Shown: positions 17,271 to 28,977, counted from the first letter of the stretch. The stretch: 64,000 bases of DNA from Apoda limacodes (GCA_946406115.1 OX291552.1:8814836-8878835), one strand, 5' to 3'. The notes: generated from the letters alone by a model not told the origin. Numbers and translations are program-made.

Positions 17271-19317
17271 ATTTTTTTTTTTATTGCGTTAGCTACTTTA
17301 GCACACAATTACACCAGCTACACCCCTTAGTATTTAGCTTTGACAACATTTGCCTACATATCAACCCGTAGTGGAACAAACTCAGGGATCACAGAGGATA
17401 GTATAAATAGTATTATAATTTGACTCACGTTTTGCGACGACCACCTTGTACATCTTGACTTCACATATAGATCAACATGGGTGACGCTGCTTGAAGTCGA
17501 CGGAAGTCTTGGATTTCGTTTATTATATTATATTATATTCTTCCCTGCGTTTACAACTTTAACGATAAATTTTCGTTTTATCGTAAAATGAGTTTTGTAT
17601 CACTTTTAATATAAAGAATTAGAACTACCTACTATTTTAATCTCTATATATATATTCTATATATATCTCTATGGAGATATATCTCTCTATATATAATTTC
17701 AACGATGGACACAGTTTTACAAATGGGCAGGGGTTCGCCTTTTTACTCACAAAATTTCGAAATAGAATGACCCACAAACCGCTGAGTTGGTGCTTATAAA
17801 GTCTTTTATCCCTACTTTCTACTACTTCTACTTTGACTGCTCTAGTGCCTTCAGTGTTGCCGGTTCTCGATCTTAAAATGCCCGATCGACGCCAGCGACA
17901 TCACAAATATTTGACAAATTTTCATCGCACTAAACTATATTTCTTGCTTTTAATACTATTCAGTAATAAGTTATTTTATTAGAGGGTAGTAATATAAAGC
18001 TGATTATCTTTTCCACAGAATTATGTTAATAACTAATAATAATATGTAAATCAGCCGCCAATTTTTTATCTCAAGTTTTTGACGGGTCGCAGTTACAGTT
18101 CGTAAAACTTTTGAAAGATTCGAAATAATTATGTATTCATTCTCAAAAAATGTACTTGAAAAGAATTTATCAAAATAAATTTGATCAAAAATATGGGTAA
18201 AAAGTTTATTTTATTTTTGTCAATCTCTAACAAATACCTATCGTTCTACAGCCATCAATCGCTGTGTTCTGTGGGTAGCTGATGCAGCTTGCGTCGGATT
18301 CAGAACGCACCCATTCAAGGGAGAGCGGACACCCGCGCCGCCGGGCCGTCCAATTGGGCCCTACTGGCCTAAGGCCTTAGACAAGTTATAATCGAAAAAT
18401 CGTGCAGTATAGAGCTATAGAGAGAGCGTTTTCAAAACGATCGTGGTAAACTTATTCCTCATGTATCAAAAACGCTGTATCGTGGGCGCCGGAATACTCT
18501 ACATTATCTATGCCAATTATAGAAAATCGCTTATTTTTTTATTTGTATTTATAAGGAGTTCCTTTTTTTATTTAAGTCTAATATGCTATTATTATTTAAC
18601 ACCGTTAGTTTTAAAATTAAGAAAAATTTTTGTTAGAAAACGTACTAAAGCAGCAACTATTTAGAGGTTATTGTTTGTTAATTTAAGTAGATTATAGAAT
18701 TCATAAAATTACATTAAATAGGAACTAAACTAATACTTAGCTTAATGCATTATTAACTTTGTACTTTTGTATTTTTCGTCTGGCAACACTTACTTTGCAC
18801 ACTTGTCCGCCCCGCTACCGTCACAAATCCCGACCATAGCCATACCAATAGATAGATTGTAGATAGCAGGCGTAGCGGTGGTGGCGACACAAGAGCATTA
18901 CAGTCAGCCTTGCCACGGTAACCGAATAGAATAAACGACTTCTTCTAATAACTTATTAATAGCGCATTCCTGAAAGTGTTCAACTATACCTAATTGTCAT
19001 ATAAAACAAGGTTCGTACAGTGTTTAAATTAATCATTATGTAAGATGGATAAATGCAAGTGCATACATCACCGATAAATGTCAGAGACTAGTCAAGTAGT
19101 CTGCAGGATACTCAACTCCTCAGCAACTTTCAGCAGATATCAAATTGTACTCTAGCACTGTACATACATTCTTGTAAACGTTCAAAATCATATCATGTGT
19201 AACAATTGAAGTACGAAAATAACTTTTATGAAGTCTGGTATTTTGTTTTTTCTGCAATAGGTAGGAAGGATTCCAATACGGTTGTATTGCAAAATGTTTA
19301 ATATGTTTAATGTAATT
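17271..19317. other. AT-rich intergenic, no recognised gene
   Basis: Contains an AT-dinucleotide tract (about 17,641-17,697) that can fold on itself and a GC-rich patch near 18,290-18,380. A 73-codon ORF at 18,443-18,664 has no recognisable product. No other structure is supported. Confidence 0.4.
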
Positions 19318-19483
19318 GATACATTGTTTGTAAATTGATTATACCTAATATAATCTAAATATTTTCTAAGGACAACAATCAAATGCTCGTCGCGGGTTTA
19401 TGACATTATTCCTTAATGTTTAAAAAAACATAGAAAATATTTAGATAATATGAGGTATAGTCAATTTAAAAACAATGTATCAA
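19318..19483. repeat. 50-bp inverted repeat
   Basis: GATACATTGTTTGTAAATTG...TCTAAATATTTTCT at 19,318-19,367 is matched by its reverse complement at 19,433-19,483 with only a few mismatches, leaving a ~65-base loop. It could be a small MITE or a stem-loop. Confidence 0.75.
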
Positions 19484-19723
19484 TTAAGTTAAGATAAAAA
19501 CCAAACAATTATATGCTACTTTACTTTACAAATATTTTATTAAATAATGTTCTGTCCCTATCCCCCATTTATTTGCACCTGCTTACACCTAACCTATACG
19601 ATTCCCTACGGATAATTCGTCATGCTAGAAATAAACACATATTTAAGTATCTACAATATATAAGATGTCAAAATTAATCAATTGACTCCCTTCATTAAAA
19701 TTTGCAGGTTTATTTAAATAAAC

Positions 19724-19728
19724 CTGAC
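19724..19728 (+). repeat. Target site duplication (left) of the BEL/Pao element
   Basis: CTGAC directly before the 5' LTR, repeated directly after the 3' LTR at 25,183-25,187. Five bases fit BEL/Pao integration. Confidence 0.9.
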
Positions 19729-20296
19729 TGTTCGCTAAAATTCGCCCCTCGAATTTGCTCGCATATATTTTCTTATTTTCCTTTATACCTATATTATAAA
19801 TAAATAAATTCCCTACACCCGACTACCGACCGTACGTTATATATAACTGACATAATTCTACGGGACCCAATGTACAAGACTACGTGACCATACCGACACC
19901 GACACCTACGATGGAAAGGTACCCAAGGCCGCCAGTGCCTTGCAAGCCGCCCGCTGCATCGACAGACAGTTGTACCAAGTTAGCCGTCACGAACGCACCT
20001 CACGCTCATTGAAGCGCCCCCCGCCCCGCTCGCCGAAGACGCACCGCGACAATGCGCGTGTTATAATATAGACAATATAAAATTGTAGTCCGAAGATTAA
20101 ACACCGCTGCGTAATTTGCTGTTTTCATTTACTTGTGTGTTAGCATCCACCATTTGGACCTATTTACCGAAGTCACCGCCGACGAGCCATCATCCCGACA
20201 CATCCAACCGCCATCCGCTACAGCAACCGCTGCACCTCTCTCTCCGCATCCTATCTGCGCGCGTTTGAATTGAATTGACGCCCGATTCCGCGCACA
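19729..20296 (+). repeat. 5' LTR
   Basis: 568 bp from TGTTCGCTAAAATTCG to ATTCCGCGCACA. It contains TATAATATAGACAATATAAA (possible core promoter) and ATTAAA shortly after (possible poly(A) signal); these roles are inferred. Identical to 24,615-25,182. Confidence 0.93.
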
Positions 20297-20300
20297 TTTT

Positions 20301-20318
20301 TGGAGGTCCCACCGAGAT
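20301..20318 (+). other. Primer binding site
   Basis: TGGAGGTCCCACCGAGAT starts four bases after the LTR. It begins with TGG, complementary to tRNA CCA, and fits the 3' end of an insect glutamine tRNA as I recall it. The tRNA identity is tentative. Confidence 0.65.
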
Positions 20319-20394
20319 CGTGGGATCGTCCTGGAAGAAAAGCCAAGAGGGCCACCAGCATTGGACCATCCGCATCCGCTACCTAAAGGCCACG

Positions 20395-20700
20395 CCGTTG
20401 CCGCCAAGATCACGCGGCCCGCCAAACTACGCCGCCGCCGAGACCACACGGCCCCGCAAAACCACGCCGTTGCCGCTGAAATCACGCGGTCCGCAAAACC
20501 ACGCCGCTGATACCACGCCGCTGCCGCCGAACCCACGTGGTCCCACTAAACCACGCCATTGCCGCCGAAACCAAACCGTTGCCGCCGAAACCACGCGGCC
20601 CTCAAAACTACGCCGCCGTTGCCGCCGAAACCACGTGGTCCCGCCAAACCACGTTGCCGCCGATAAAACCACGAGGCGTCCCGCTAAGGTCACGCCGACA
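20395..20700 (+). repeat. GC-rich ~21-bp degenerate tandem array in the leader
   Basis: The words GCCGCCGAAACCACG, CCGCAAAACCACGCCG and CCGCCAAACCACG recur more than ten times, built from CCACG and GCCGCCG modules. It lies between the primer-binding site and gag. Open frames across it on both strands are a by-product of the repeat. Confidence 0.8.
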
Positions 20701-20945
20701 CCGCACGTCGCTTTCAAGCGCTACAGCCGCTGAGCCGCTGAGTCGCTGAACGCTGTGAGGCATAGCGACAGAAACCCGACCGCTGATTACGCTGAATCGA
20801 CTAACTGGACGCTACGACCGTAACGGTAACATTGACGTACTTACCTACCCCCCGTTTTATTTTATTCCGCTCAATTAACTTTTATCCGAGTTATCTATAT
20901 TTATTCATTCATATTATTTGTTTGTCCATAATTTAACTTTTTAAA

Positions 20946-22193
20946 ATGTTGAAGTGCGTAGCCACGTTTAACATAAGGCACGATCTTCTAAGTGAAGTCC
21001 GTGACGAGATCCGAGCCGCCAAAACCGCAACCGCGATAGCCTTTGCGGAAAGGATTTTCTGTAGGCATTTTACCAAATTAGAGACCGCCTACACGGACCT
21101 GATTTGTAATCTCGGGGATACCGACCTCGGCATCTACCGTACCCGGTTTTCAAACATGCATAGTTTCATGTTGGATATGGAGATAAGGAATGCGATGCAT
21201 TCAAATGAAGTTGTCCTGAAACCCACCGACCAAATTACGGTTTCCGTCGAACCTGTCCGTCCTACCGACCCATCTCCGCTATCGCCGACCGAGACTCCTC
21301 CTCCGCGAGACCACGAGCATATCGCGCATATAGCACCACCGATGTCCGACGATAAACCGAAGACAACCGATCCCGTCAGTCTTACTGAACCCGTATCCGA
21401 TCGTCCGTCTGTCACGCGATCCGCCCGTCAGTCCGATCGTCCATCCGTCACGCCGATCCGTCACCCGTCAGATTTGTACCGCCCGTCAGCAGCACGAATG
21501 CAACCAAGACACGGTTGCAACTTTTGCAACTCAACGTTGCACACATTACGTGGGTGCAACCAGTACTCCGATTTAAATCCCGCTCGACACCCCGATCTAG
21601 TCCGACAAGCCGCACCGAGCTGTACTTACACAGCATACCGAACCGTTCCGTCCGCAGTACGCTCGCAACACACGAGCTGTTGCAACCATTGCGACTCCGC
21701 GTTGCACATGCCCCCCGGCTTCAAGCAATTAGCTATGATTATGAGTACCACGCAACGCCCCTCATGGACTCCGATAGCCGAAATTTATAGATGGTGTTCT
21801 TCAAAACACCCTATTCGCCAAACTCACCGCAGTTTAATTATATCGCAGTACCCGTCTGCGTGGAGGTCCCACACCAAAAATAGGTCCGATCCGCGAGCTA
21901 GCACTCACCACATACATCACCGCGTACATCACAGCGTACGTCACCGCGCACGTTACCGCGTGAAGGACGTGTCACATTCGCGCCTCAGCCCATCGACCGT
22001 GAGAGGGAGAGGACCCGTCACCGCAAACGGAACCGCGTACGTACTTAGATTTATTCACAACGTTACGACAAAACATGAACACCGTGTTCGTTTAAAATAC
22101 CTAACCGTGGATGAAACACGCGCCGCTAAACATTTTTTTGTTAAATTTGTACAATCTACCGCCTTTGTTTCTGAGATACCACTTATACAATAG
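20946..22193 (+). CDS. BEL/Pao gag-like protein fused to a pol remnant
   Basis: A 415-codon ORF beginning MLKCVATFNIRHDLLSEV. The N-terminal ~85 residues are helical and charged, as in BEL/Pao gag. A Pro/Thr/Ser-rich spacer follows, then a knuckle CNFCNSTLHTLRGC (CX2CX4HX4C, about residue 195) and a second, CNHCDSALHMPPGF, in which the last Cys is Phe. A His/Arg tract near 21,900-21,960 comes from ~12-base tandem DNA repeats. The last ~60 residues (TAYVLRF...FVSEIPLIQ) resemble the pol segment just before integrase, so gag has been joined straight to the end of pol by internal deletion. The frame ends at TAG 22,191. It may still package RNA in trans. Confidence 0.8.
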   Translation: MLKCVATFNIRHDLLSEVRDEIRAAKTATAIAFAERIFCRHFTKLETAYTDLICNLGDTDLGIYRTRFSNMHSFMLDMEIRNAMHSNEVVLKPTDQITVSVEPVRPTDPSPLSPTETPPPRDHEHIAHIAPPMSDDKPKTTDPVSLTEPVSDRPSVTRSARQSDRPSVTPIRHPSDLYRPSAARMQPRHGCNFCNSTLHTLRGCNQYSDLNPARHPDLVRQAAPSCTYTAYRTVPSAVRSQHTSCCNHCDSALHMPPGFKQLAMIMSTTQRPSWTPIAEIYRWCSSKHPIRQTHRSLIISQYPSAWRSHTKNRSDPRASTHHIHHRVHHSVRHRARYRVKDVSHSRLSPSTVRGRGPVTANGTAYVLRFIHNVTTKHEHRVRLKYLTVDETRAAKHFFVKFVQSTAFVSEIPLIQ

Positions 22194-23043
22194 GGTAAAG
22201 CCGTCCGCACATCGTTATAAAAACTCGATTTATTTATCGATACCGATAACATTATCCGCGTAGGAGGTCGCCTCAAACAATCACTGTTGTCTTATGATAT
22301 CCGACACCCGATGCTTTTACCTAAGGAGCACCGGTTTACATACGTACTCATCGAACACTGTCATGCCGCACCTAATGCTTTAATTGCTGTCCTAAGACAG
22401 GAATTTTGGATCACTTCAATACGACGTCAAGTGTCTAGAGTATTGCATCGTTGTGTTACATGCCACCGCTTTAGTGCTATTTCACAGCCACCGCTAATGA
22501 GCGATTTGCCTATTGATCGCGTGCAAGTATCACGTGTCTTTGCTGGTACCGCGACCGACTTTGCAGGTCCCTACCTTGTAAAGTCAAGCTTACTCCGCTC
22601 CGCTTACTCCGCTCCGCTCGCTCCGTTACGGCATATTTATGTGTTTTTTGTTTGTCTTGCCATTAAGGCAGTGCATTTGGAGGCCGTCGCAAGCCTATCC
22701 GTAGACGCTTTTATTGCCGCTTTCACCCGCTTTGTAAGTCGCCGTGGACTACCCGCTTTAATGCGTTCCGATCGAGGAACTAAATAACGCTAATAAATAT
22801 TTAACCGAAGTTAATAAGTTCTTTCTGGACAATGAAGCCGTGTTTTATGACGAGTTCCGTAAACGTAACGTCCAGTGGAAGTTTAATCCGCCTGAGCCGA
22901 TACGAAAACCTCTGCTTGTCCCGTTATCAAAGCCTTCAGCAAATAACTCTAGCCTGCTGGCACCGATGGCTAATCCCGAACAGCAACCGCTTCACCCCGC
23001 GCCGCTTAATCACCGCTCCATTTACATTTTTTGTTTTATTTAA
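22194..23043 (+). pseudogene. BEL/Pao integrase remnant
   Basis: In the gag frame, with a second stop at 22,218, it continues DNIIRVGGRLKQSLLSYDIR and then HPMLLPKEHRF (ORF from 22,287). The N-terminal zinc-binding residues are present (EHRFTYVLIEHCH and CVTC). The catalytic core keeps TDFAGPY and SDRGT, the first two acidic positions of the DDE triad. Just after SDRGT a stop and frameshift follow; the next frame continues FYDEFRKRNVQWKFNPPEP and then leaves the family, so the catalytic glutamate segment (usually GGxWE) is lost. It cannot be a functional integrase. Confidence 0.85.
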
Positions 23044-24614
23044 TTTAGGTATTAGTCACAATTTAGTTTTGATTAAGTTTTTGATTTTCATTATCTTTTA
23101 TCAAGTTATGTAGTTGTATGCCGCGTTTTTTAACCGCTCGCATGCATTGCTCATGTCTCTCCGTCTTTAGTCAGATAATATTTAAAATCTATTATTATTT
23201 TTTACTGTCTAATATAAGTTTTTATTATTTTTTTGTTTAATATTTGATGCATATAAACATCAAACTATCTAGTTATACTTCGCGTTCTCAACCGCTTGCA
23301 AAAACGTTAATTAACATGTAAAACCCCCGACTTTGCCGCTTTGATATAAAATCTTATTTAATTAAATTGAAACCTTCCGATTAAGTTATTTTTTGATTTG
23401 ATTTATGACATCAATCAACCGTACCGATTAGTACTTAAATCAGTAAACAAAATTGTGAACTAATTGTACATACATATTACTTTACCGATATAAAAACAAA
23501 CACCCGTCTAACTACCAACTATATGTAGTTATACGGTAACCGTTTCTCACACATTCCAAGTTGTAGGAATGCGTTGAAGCAGACATATATTTTAGTCCTA
23601 TCTATTGTAGTGTACCTACTTATAACTTCGCACCGCGTAACTTATATGTTTGTTTAGGTACACATCACACCGAAACGGATAACTTATTTTTAAACTCTGT
23701 CCGTATTTGCAACTGTTTTTTTGCGTACACCGATAAGTACCTACAATATATTACATAGATAAGTACTTACTTACACTAACTAGGTATTAGCGTGACCGCA
23801 CTTACTCCGTCGATTATTTTATTTGTAAAACTAAAACTTTGTTATTACAACCGTCCGTCCTAATGCTCCGTGTACGAAACACAAGGACCAGTTTACTTGG
23901 TTGTTTTATTTGTGTTCGAAATTAGTTTCCGAAACGTCTTGACATTAGAACGTAAAATTAATACGTATAAGTTCGAATATCCGTCTTCGAACATTTTTAT
24001 TTTCCTACCTGTAAGTTACCTACTTACAATTTGCTTCCGTACGCACCGCGCGCCGTCGAAGTTACCCGTAGCACACGAAGTTGGTATCCCGTGTTCAAGC
24101 TACAGAATTATCTTAGGTTATTTTAATAAACCTTTTTCTATTTTATTTATTATTCGTTACGTATAGTAGGTAATCCGCCGATAGTTCATATTTAATTTAA
24201 GCCGCTGTCGAGTCCGTACTTACAATAAGTTTTATTTAAGTAAACATTGCACTTGACAATGTACTAGCTGTAGGGTTCCGTATACATATAGTGCAATTTA
24301 AAGCACATACCGCTCCTTCGATAAGAGTTTCTTATCACCGCGACCTTTGTTGAGATGCTAGCCGCCTCTTCAACTCCATATCCGGGTTGTGCCGATGTCT
24401 GTTCCTGGAGATCAGACATGCCTTACCCTGTTTTGAAAAACCTTTTTGTGTTTGGTTTATCAACGTTTATATTAAATTAAGGCGTCTAAACAAGGCTACC
24501 GCTTCAACATTTGTAAACAAATTTTTTGTGTGTATTTAATTGACCCTCCGAAGGATCCACTGTTTATTCCCGATCAAACCATAGTTTTGATCCCTTTCCG
24601 GCCGCCGCGAGTTA
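23044..24614 (+). other. Non-coding 3' interior of the BEL/Pao element
   Basis: About 1.6 kb of AT-rich sequence between the integrase remnant and the 3' LTR. No conserved pol or env-like protein was found; a 98-codon frame at 23,870-24,166 has no recognisable product. No convincing polypurine tract is visible immediately before the 3' LTR, which is preceded by GCCGCCGCGAGTTA. Confidence 0.6.
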
Positions 24615-25182
24615 TGTTCGCTAAAATTCGCCCCTCGAATTTGCTCGCATATATTTTCTTATTTTCCTTTATACCTATATTATAAATAAATAAATTCCCT
24701 ACACCCGACTACCGACCGTACGTTATATATAACTGACATAATTCTACGGGACCCAATGTACAAGACTACGTGACCATACCGACACCGACACCTACGATGG
24801 AAAGGTACCCAAGGCCGCCAGTGCCTTGCAAGCCGCCCGCTGCATCGACAGACAGTTGTACCAAGTTAGCCGTCACGAACGCACCTCACGCTCATTGAAG
24901 CGCCCCCCGCCCCGCTCGCCGAAGACGCACCGCGACAATGCGCGTGTTATAATATAGACAATATAAAATTGTAGTCCGAAGATTAAACACCGCTGCGTAA
25001 TTTGCTGTTTTCATTTACTTGTGTGTTAGCATCCACCATTTGGACCTATTTACCGAAGTCACCGCCGACGAGCCATCATCCCGACACATCCAACCGCCAT
25101 CCGCTACAGCAACCGCTGCACCTCTCTCTCCGCATCCTATCTGCGCGCGTTTGAATTGAATTGACGCCCGATTCCGCGCACA
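24615..25182 (+). repeat. 3' LTR
   Basis: 568 bp, identical to the 5' LTR on direct comparison, ending CGCACA before the target duplication CTGAC (25,183-25,187). Confidence 0.93.
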
Positions 25183-25530
25183 CTGACTTTACTCTAATCA
25201 ATGCAAAAATAAAATAAAAACAAAGGATGGTCATTAATGTATATGTATGAATTTATGTAGTTAAGTATATAATGTACATAATACGCAGGTATATATGTAA
25301 ACATCTTTTTTCGTTTGCACCTACCGACAGTGCTGTTAGCATTAAGTCCACCTTTTGTACACATTTGGTGTTCAATAAAGAATATAAATAAATAAAATTA
25401 ACTTTTATGAATTATTTTCACCTTAACCCATATTAACTAAGTTCCCAGTAATCCAATAATAAGGGGTTCAACATCACCATATGTCCAAACCTTATGATAA
25501 TATTTTATATCAACCCATTAGTATTAAATA

Positions 25531-25723
25531 ACGGGTTGCACTCTGGGAGTGCCGGCAGAAGTGAAAACATACAACCTGGATATAACATTTTAACATGTGT
25601 AATCCGCACATACATCTTTTCATCAACCCAATTTCCTCTTACTTTTTATTTGTCCTATAGAGTTTTAACATTTTCTACCCATCACAAAAAAGTTCACAAC
25701 GCCGCTAAAGACGTTTTCACTTC
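25531..25723 (-). mobile_element. Palindrome-ended element, copy 2 (short)
   Basis: Inverted relative to copy 1. Starts GGGTTGCACTCTGGGAGTGC (palindrome with one change) and ends GCCGCTAAAGACGTTTTCAC. About 190 bp, internally shorter than the other copies. Confidence 0.7.
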
Positions 25724-25732
25724 AAAATTATA

Positions 25733-25884
25733 ATAGGCGTGGCATTTTGGTTACCATCTCACGAATTTTTATGGCGTGGCATTATGGTTTCCGTCTTAAG
25801 AATTTTCGATCAGCCTGCGCGAGTTTATCATTTTTTACCCATCACAAAAAAAGTGTACAGCGCCGCTAAAGAAGTTTTCACTTC
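25733..25884 (-). mobile_element. Palindrome-ended element, copy 3 (partial)
   Basis: Only the end with CGCCGCTAAAGAAGTTTTCA remains, adjoining copy 2. It includes TAGGCGTGGCATTTTGG, which matches the inner part of copies 4 and 5, so it is a separate partial insertion. Confidence 0.65.
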
Positions 25885-27194
25885 AAAAATAAGAAATTAT
25901 TTTTATATGAAACATTAATTAAAGATCAATTAATTATGCTAACCCTATTTTTAGTTATAATACATATCTTTTTCATATACCACTAACACTAACTAGATAT
26001 ATTAACTATAACTACAACTATCCTGCTAAATTATTATAGTTGCACAATATGACAAAAACAAATAAACATAACTTACGATTACGAACCAACATCCTTTTTT
26101 TTTCATTTTAGTGTATCGAGTCAAGTTTATTCAATTCTCATAACCTACTAATAAAACTCCTAAACTTATGATTGTCATCAAAAAAATATATAAAATTCAA
26201 TTTTTTCGCCTTAAAATTGATTTTCCGTACAGTCAAGTTTGCCGATGTTAGGTTAGCACATCACTATTCAAGACGTAGATAAAATAGAAATGCAATATAC
26301 AGGGGTTATATAATATGAAAGTAGACGCCACTGGTACCACGAGGAATAGGTTGTCCTCGTGGACCCATTAACGGGTCAATTCAATGGGTCTACGAGGAAA
26401 CGCCGGGTTTTTTTCGTTACGAAATTTCTTGATTCGGACGCCGTGCTCAGAGCCCGTGATAAAAGCTATGCAATAGCTTAAAAAAATAAAATTTATTTTG
26501 CCACTTTGTAGGCCTAAATAATATGTATACAAATGCTAAATAACAGCTTTCTAGAACTAATGGTCTCTGAGCTAAGCCGCCAACGGACAGACAGACGGAC
26601 GGACGGACATGGCGAAACTATAAGAGGTCCTTGTTGACTACGGAGCGCTGAAAATCGGTATTGTATCGGCAAAAATTCGTATCGGCTCATCGCTACTTAC
26701 AATAGGTAGGTACCTATACTCACGTTTGTGAACAAGTTGCGTGCGCTCCGCATACCTACATAACTTTAGGTGAGTCACGTACCCACAGATATGGAGAAAA
26801 TATCCGAGAGCAAGACGATTCTGATGTTTTGATGAGTAATGTAATCATATACTGCGAATGTACCTACGCCTTCATATATAGGTTGTACATATTTAAGTCA
26901 ATAGCTCTCAATTGAGAGTGCTTATGTCTGTTGAATTGACAGGGGTGTGTTCGATTCCAGGATTTGCACAGAAAAACATTTGTATTAATTTGCAAATGGA
27001 CTCGGTAGATGGCGCTGCATTTGGTGTGTCACAGATCTTCTAAATGGCAGGAAAGGTTTTAAGGATATGTTTTGTGTACGTTGGAGTGGATACCTGAAAG
27101 GTTTGAAAACACAATAAGACCCAGGAGATGCCGCTCCAGTCGGTATATCACTGATCTTCGAAACACTGTAAACAGCAAGGACATTTTTTTTTTT
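25885..27194. other. No gene recognised
   Basis: AT-rich sequence. It contains a strong hairpin at 26,353-26,398 (CCTCGTGGACCCATT against AATGGGTCTACGAGG) and a fragment of the GACGGACGGACGG repeat near 26,590. Otherwise nothing supported. Confidence 0.45.
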
Positions 27195-27850
27195 GAAGTG
27201 AAAACTTCTTTAGCGGCGTTGTGCACTTTTTTTGGTATGGGTAAAAATGATAAACTCGCGTCAGGTCACGTGTCCTAATCGTGAAAATGCGTAAGACGGA
27301 GAGTAGGCAGCTGGCGCGGCGAAGGAGAGGGAGTATCCTCCTCTCTTTCTACGGCGCGGCGAAAATTTATGCCTGCGCCTGCTGTTTCGTTTAGGCATAG
27401 CAGGGCGCTTGCGCGAATGGTCGTGTGTTACATAAACATGTTACAGCGTGCTACGCGCATCCATGGATGGTGACAGCAGATGGCTCGACCGTCTGTGTAG
27501 TGGCCATACTGCTGTGTATTCGTAAAATTCGTGTATATAAAGTGTTTAAAATATGGAAATTGAACAAAGTGCATCTTTGTCTTTGTAAAATACGTAAACC
27601 GTAATGCCACGCCTATTATAATTTTTATTTTTAGTATTCGCGATTATGAGTAGCTCAGGGAGGTTGGATATGGAATTTTAATTCTATGACAGATTGCGAT
27701 GTCAAATATACTACGTCAAAAAAGTAAATAAACAAACATTATTATTTCTTGACAATGTCAAAGACATGTCTTGTGACATATTTGAGTGTTAAGCGCGAAT
27801 CGTGTGTAAAGGTTTTCACTTCTGCCGGCACTCCCGGAGTGCAACTCGTT
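27195..27850 (+). mobile_element. Palindrome-ended element, copy 4 (longest)
   Basis: Same left end as copy 1 (GAAGTGAAAACTTCTTTAGC) and right end GCACTCCCGGAGTGCAACTC. Compared with copy 5 it has about 330 additional bases after GTAAGACGGA, including a TATATAAA near 27,535. No ORF resembling a transposase. Confidence 0.78.
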
Positions 27851-28499
27851 CTTTTTTTTTGAATACGTGAGTCCTTGCAAAGTTTTAGACATCTCACCAA
27901 AGGGAGAAGAGGGGTTAAAAAATCGCTAAAATAGTTAATAGTACATTAAGGTACAAGCGTAATGTTGGTAATTACCGCTGAGGCGCCATTGAGACTTGAG
28001 CCGTTAGGTGGGGGTCTAAAGAGAGCCGAGGACGGTAATTATCAATGCACACGTGTATCATACGACGTTTTTTAACACACTTGTGACAAAAAAAAATTTT
28101 AAAAAAGATAAAAAGTTTATTTAGAGAAACAATTAGTAAATTTGCAGTTAGTAAAATTATTATTATTATTATTATCAGTAGGACGCGCCTCAGAAACAAG
28201 TGTAATTCTTTTTGTGATTTTTGGACAAACCTTCTTCTGTATGGAATCTTCTACGTATCATTCTGCTACATTGCTAGATCAGCACCCACCATGGCGCTTC
28301 AAAGTCATTATATCAGCTCCTGAATTAGCCAGCAATGTAGCTGAAGTTCTACTATGTTAAACTATGTTCAGTGTAGCTCTCAGCATCTGCTAAAAATAAA
28401 AACTTAGCGATTTCTTTAGGCATAGAACCAAATTTGCTTATACCTATAGGCTGCCAGGTACATTAAGCATTCTGGTAATTTAGATAAAAACGGTCATTT

Positions 28500-28977
28500 T
28501 TAGGGTTCCGTAGCCAAATGGCAAAAACGGAACCCTTATAGATTCGTCATGTCTGTCTGTCTGTCTGTTCGTCCGTATATCACAGTCACTTTTTTCCGAA
28601 ACTATAAGAACTTTACTGTTAAAACTTGGAAAGAAGATGTATTCTGCGAACCGCATTAAGATTTTCACACAAAAATAGAGAAAAGACAATAAATTTTTGG
28701 GTTTCCCAATACTGAAAACTGAAGGTCAAAATTTTTGAACACTTCCAACGTGGTGTGTCCCCCCCCCCCCCGTAACTTCTAAAATAAGAGAATGAAAAAA
28801 TTCAAAAATATATATTGTATATTACCATGCAAACTTCCAACGAAAATTGGTTTGAACGAGATCTAGTATCATTCAATATAAAAAGATTTTTGTTTGTGTT
28901 TGTAGATGCCATAAATAGCGGTAGGTACGGAACCCTTGGTGCGCGAGACCAACTCGCACTTGGCCGGTTTTTCCGCT
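28500..28977 (+). repeat. Interspersed repeat, family R-I, full copy
   Basis: Runs from AGGGTTCCGTAGCCAAATGG through (GTCT)n and a C-run to GGTACGGAACCCTTGGTGCG and CTCGCACTTGGCCGG. Other copies: 32,103-32,596 (interrupted), 35,262-35,640 and 47,535-47,960. The ends carry inverted GGTTCCGTA/TACGGAACC words. No coding capacity. Confidence 0.75.

Larger units (their letters stand above)
19729..25182 (+). mobile_element. Non-autonomous BEL/Pao LTR retrotransposon
   Basis: A complete insertion of 5,454 bp with two 568-bp LTRs that I read as base-for-base identical, TG...CA ends and the 5-bp duplication CTGAC. The interior has a primer-binding site, a GC-rich tandem leader, a gag-like ORF, an integrase remnant in the same frame and a long non-coding 3' part. 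Protease, RT and RNase H are missing. Identical LTRs mean very recent insertion, so proteins must have been supplied by a related intact element. Confidence 0.92.

Noticed and set aside
17641..17697. Functional hairpin
   Set aside because: It is an AT-rich simple repeat that is self-complementary by composition.
18280..18380. GC-rich patch as an exon
   Set aside because: An acceptor-like TTCTACAG precedes it, but no frame gives a recognisable product and no donor fits.
20275..20733. 152-codon ORF and opposing ORFs over the BEL/Pao leader
   Set aside because: Produced by the CCACG/GCCGCCG tandem array, open in several frames on both strands. No protein family.
23870..24166. env-like protein of the BEL/Pao element
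   Set aside because: The 98-codon frame has hydrophobic stretches only because it is T-rich. No signal or family features.
26940..26985. tRNA gene, from the T-arm-like GTGTTCGATTCCAGG
   Set aside because: No matching acceptor stem, D arm or anticodon arm upstream.
28142..28175. Regulatory repeat
   Set aside because: A plain (ATT)n microsatellite.
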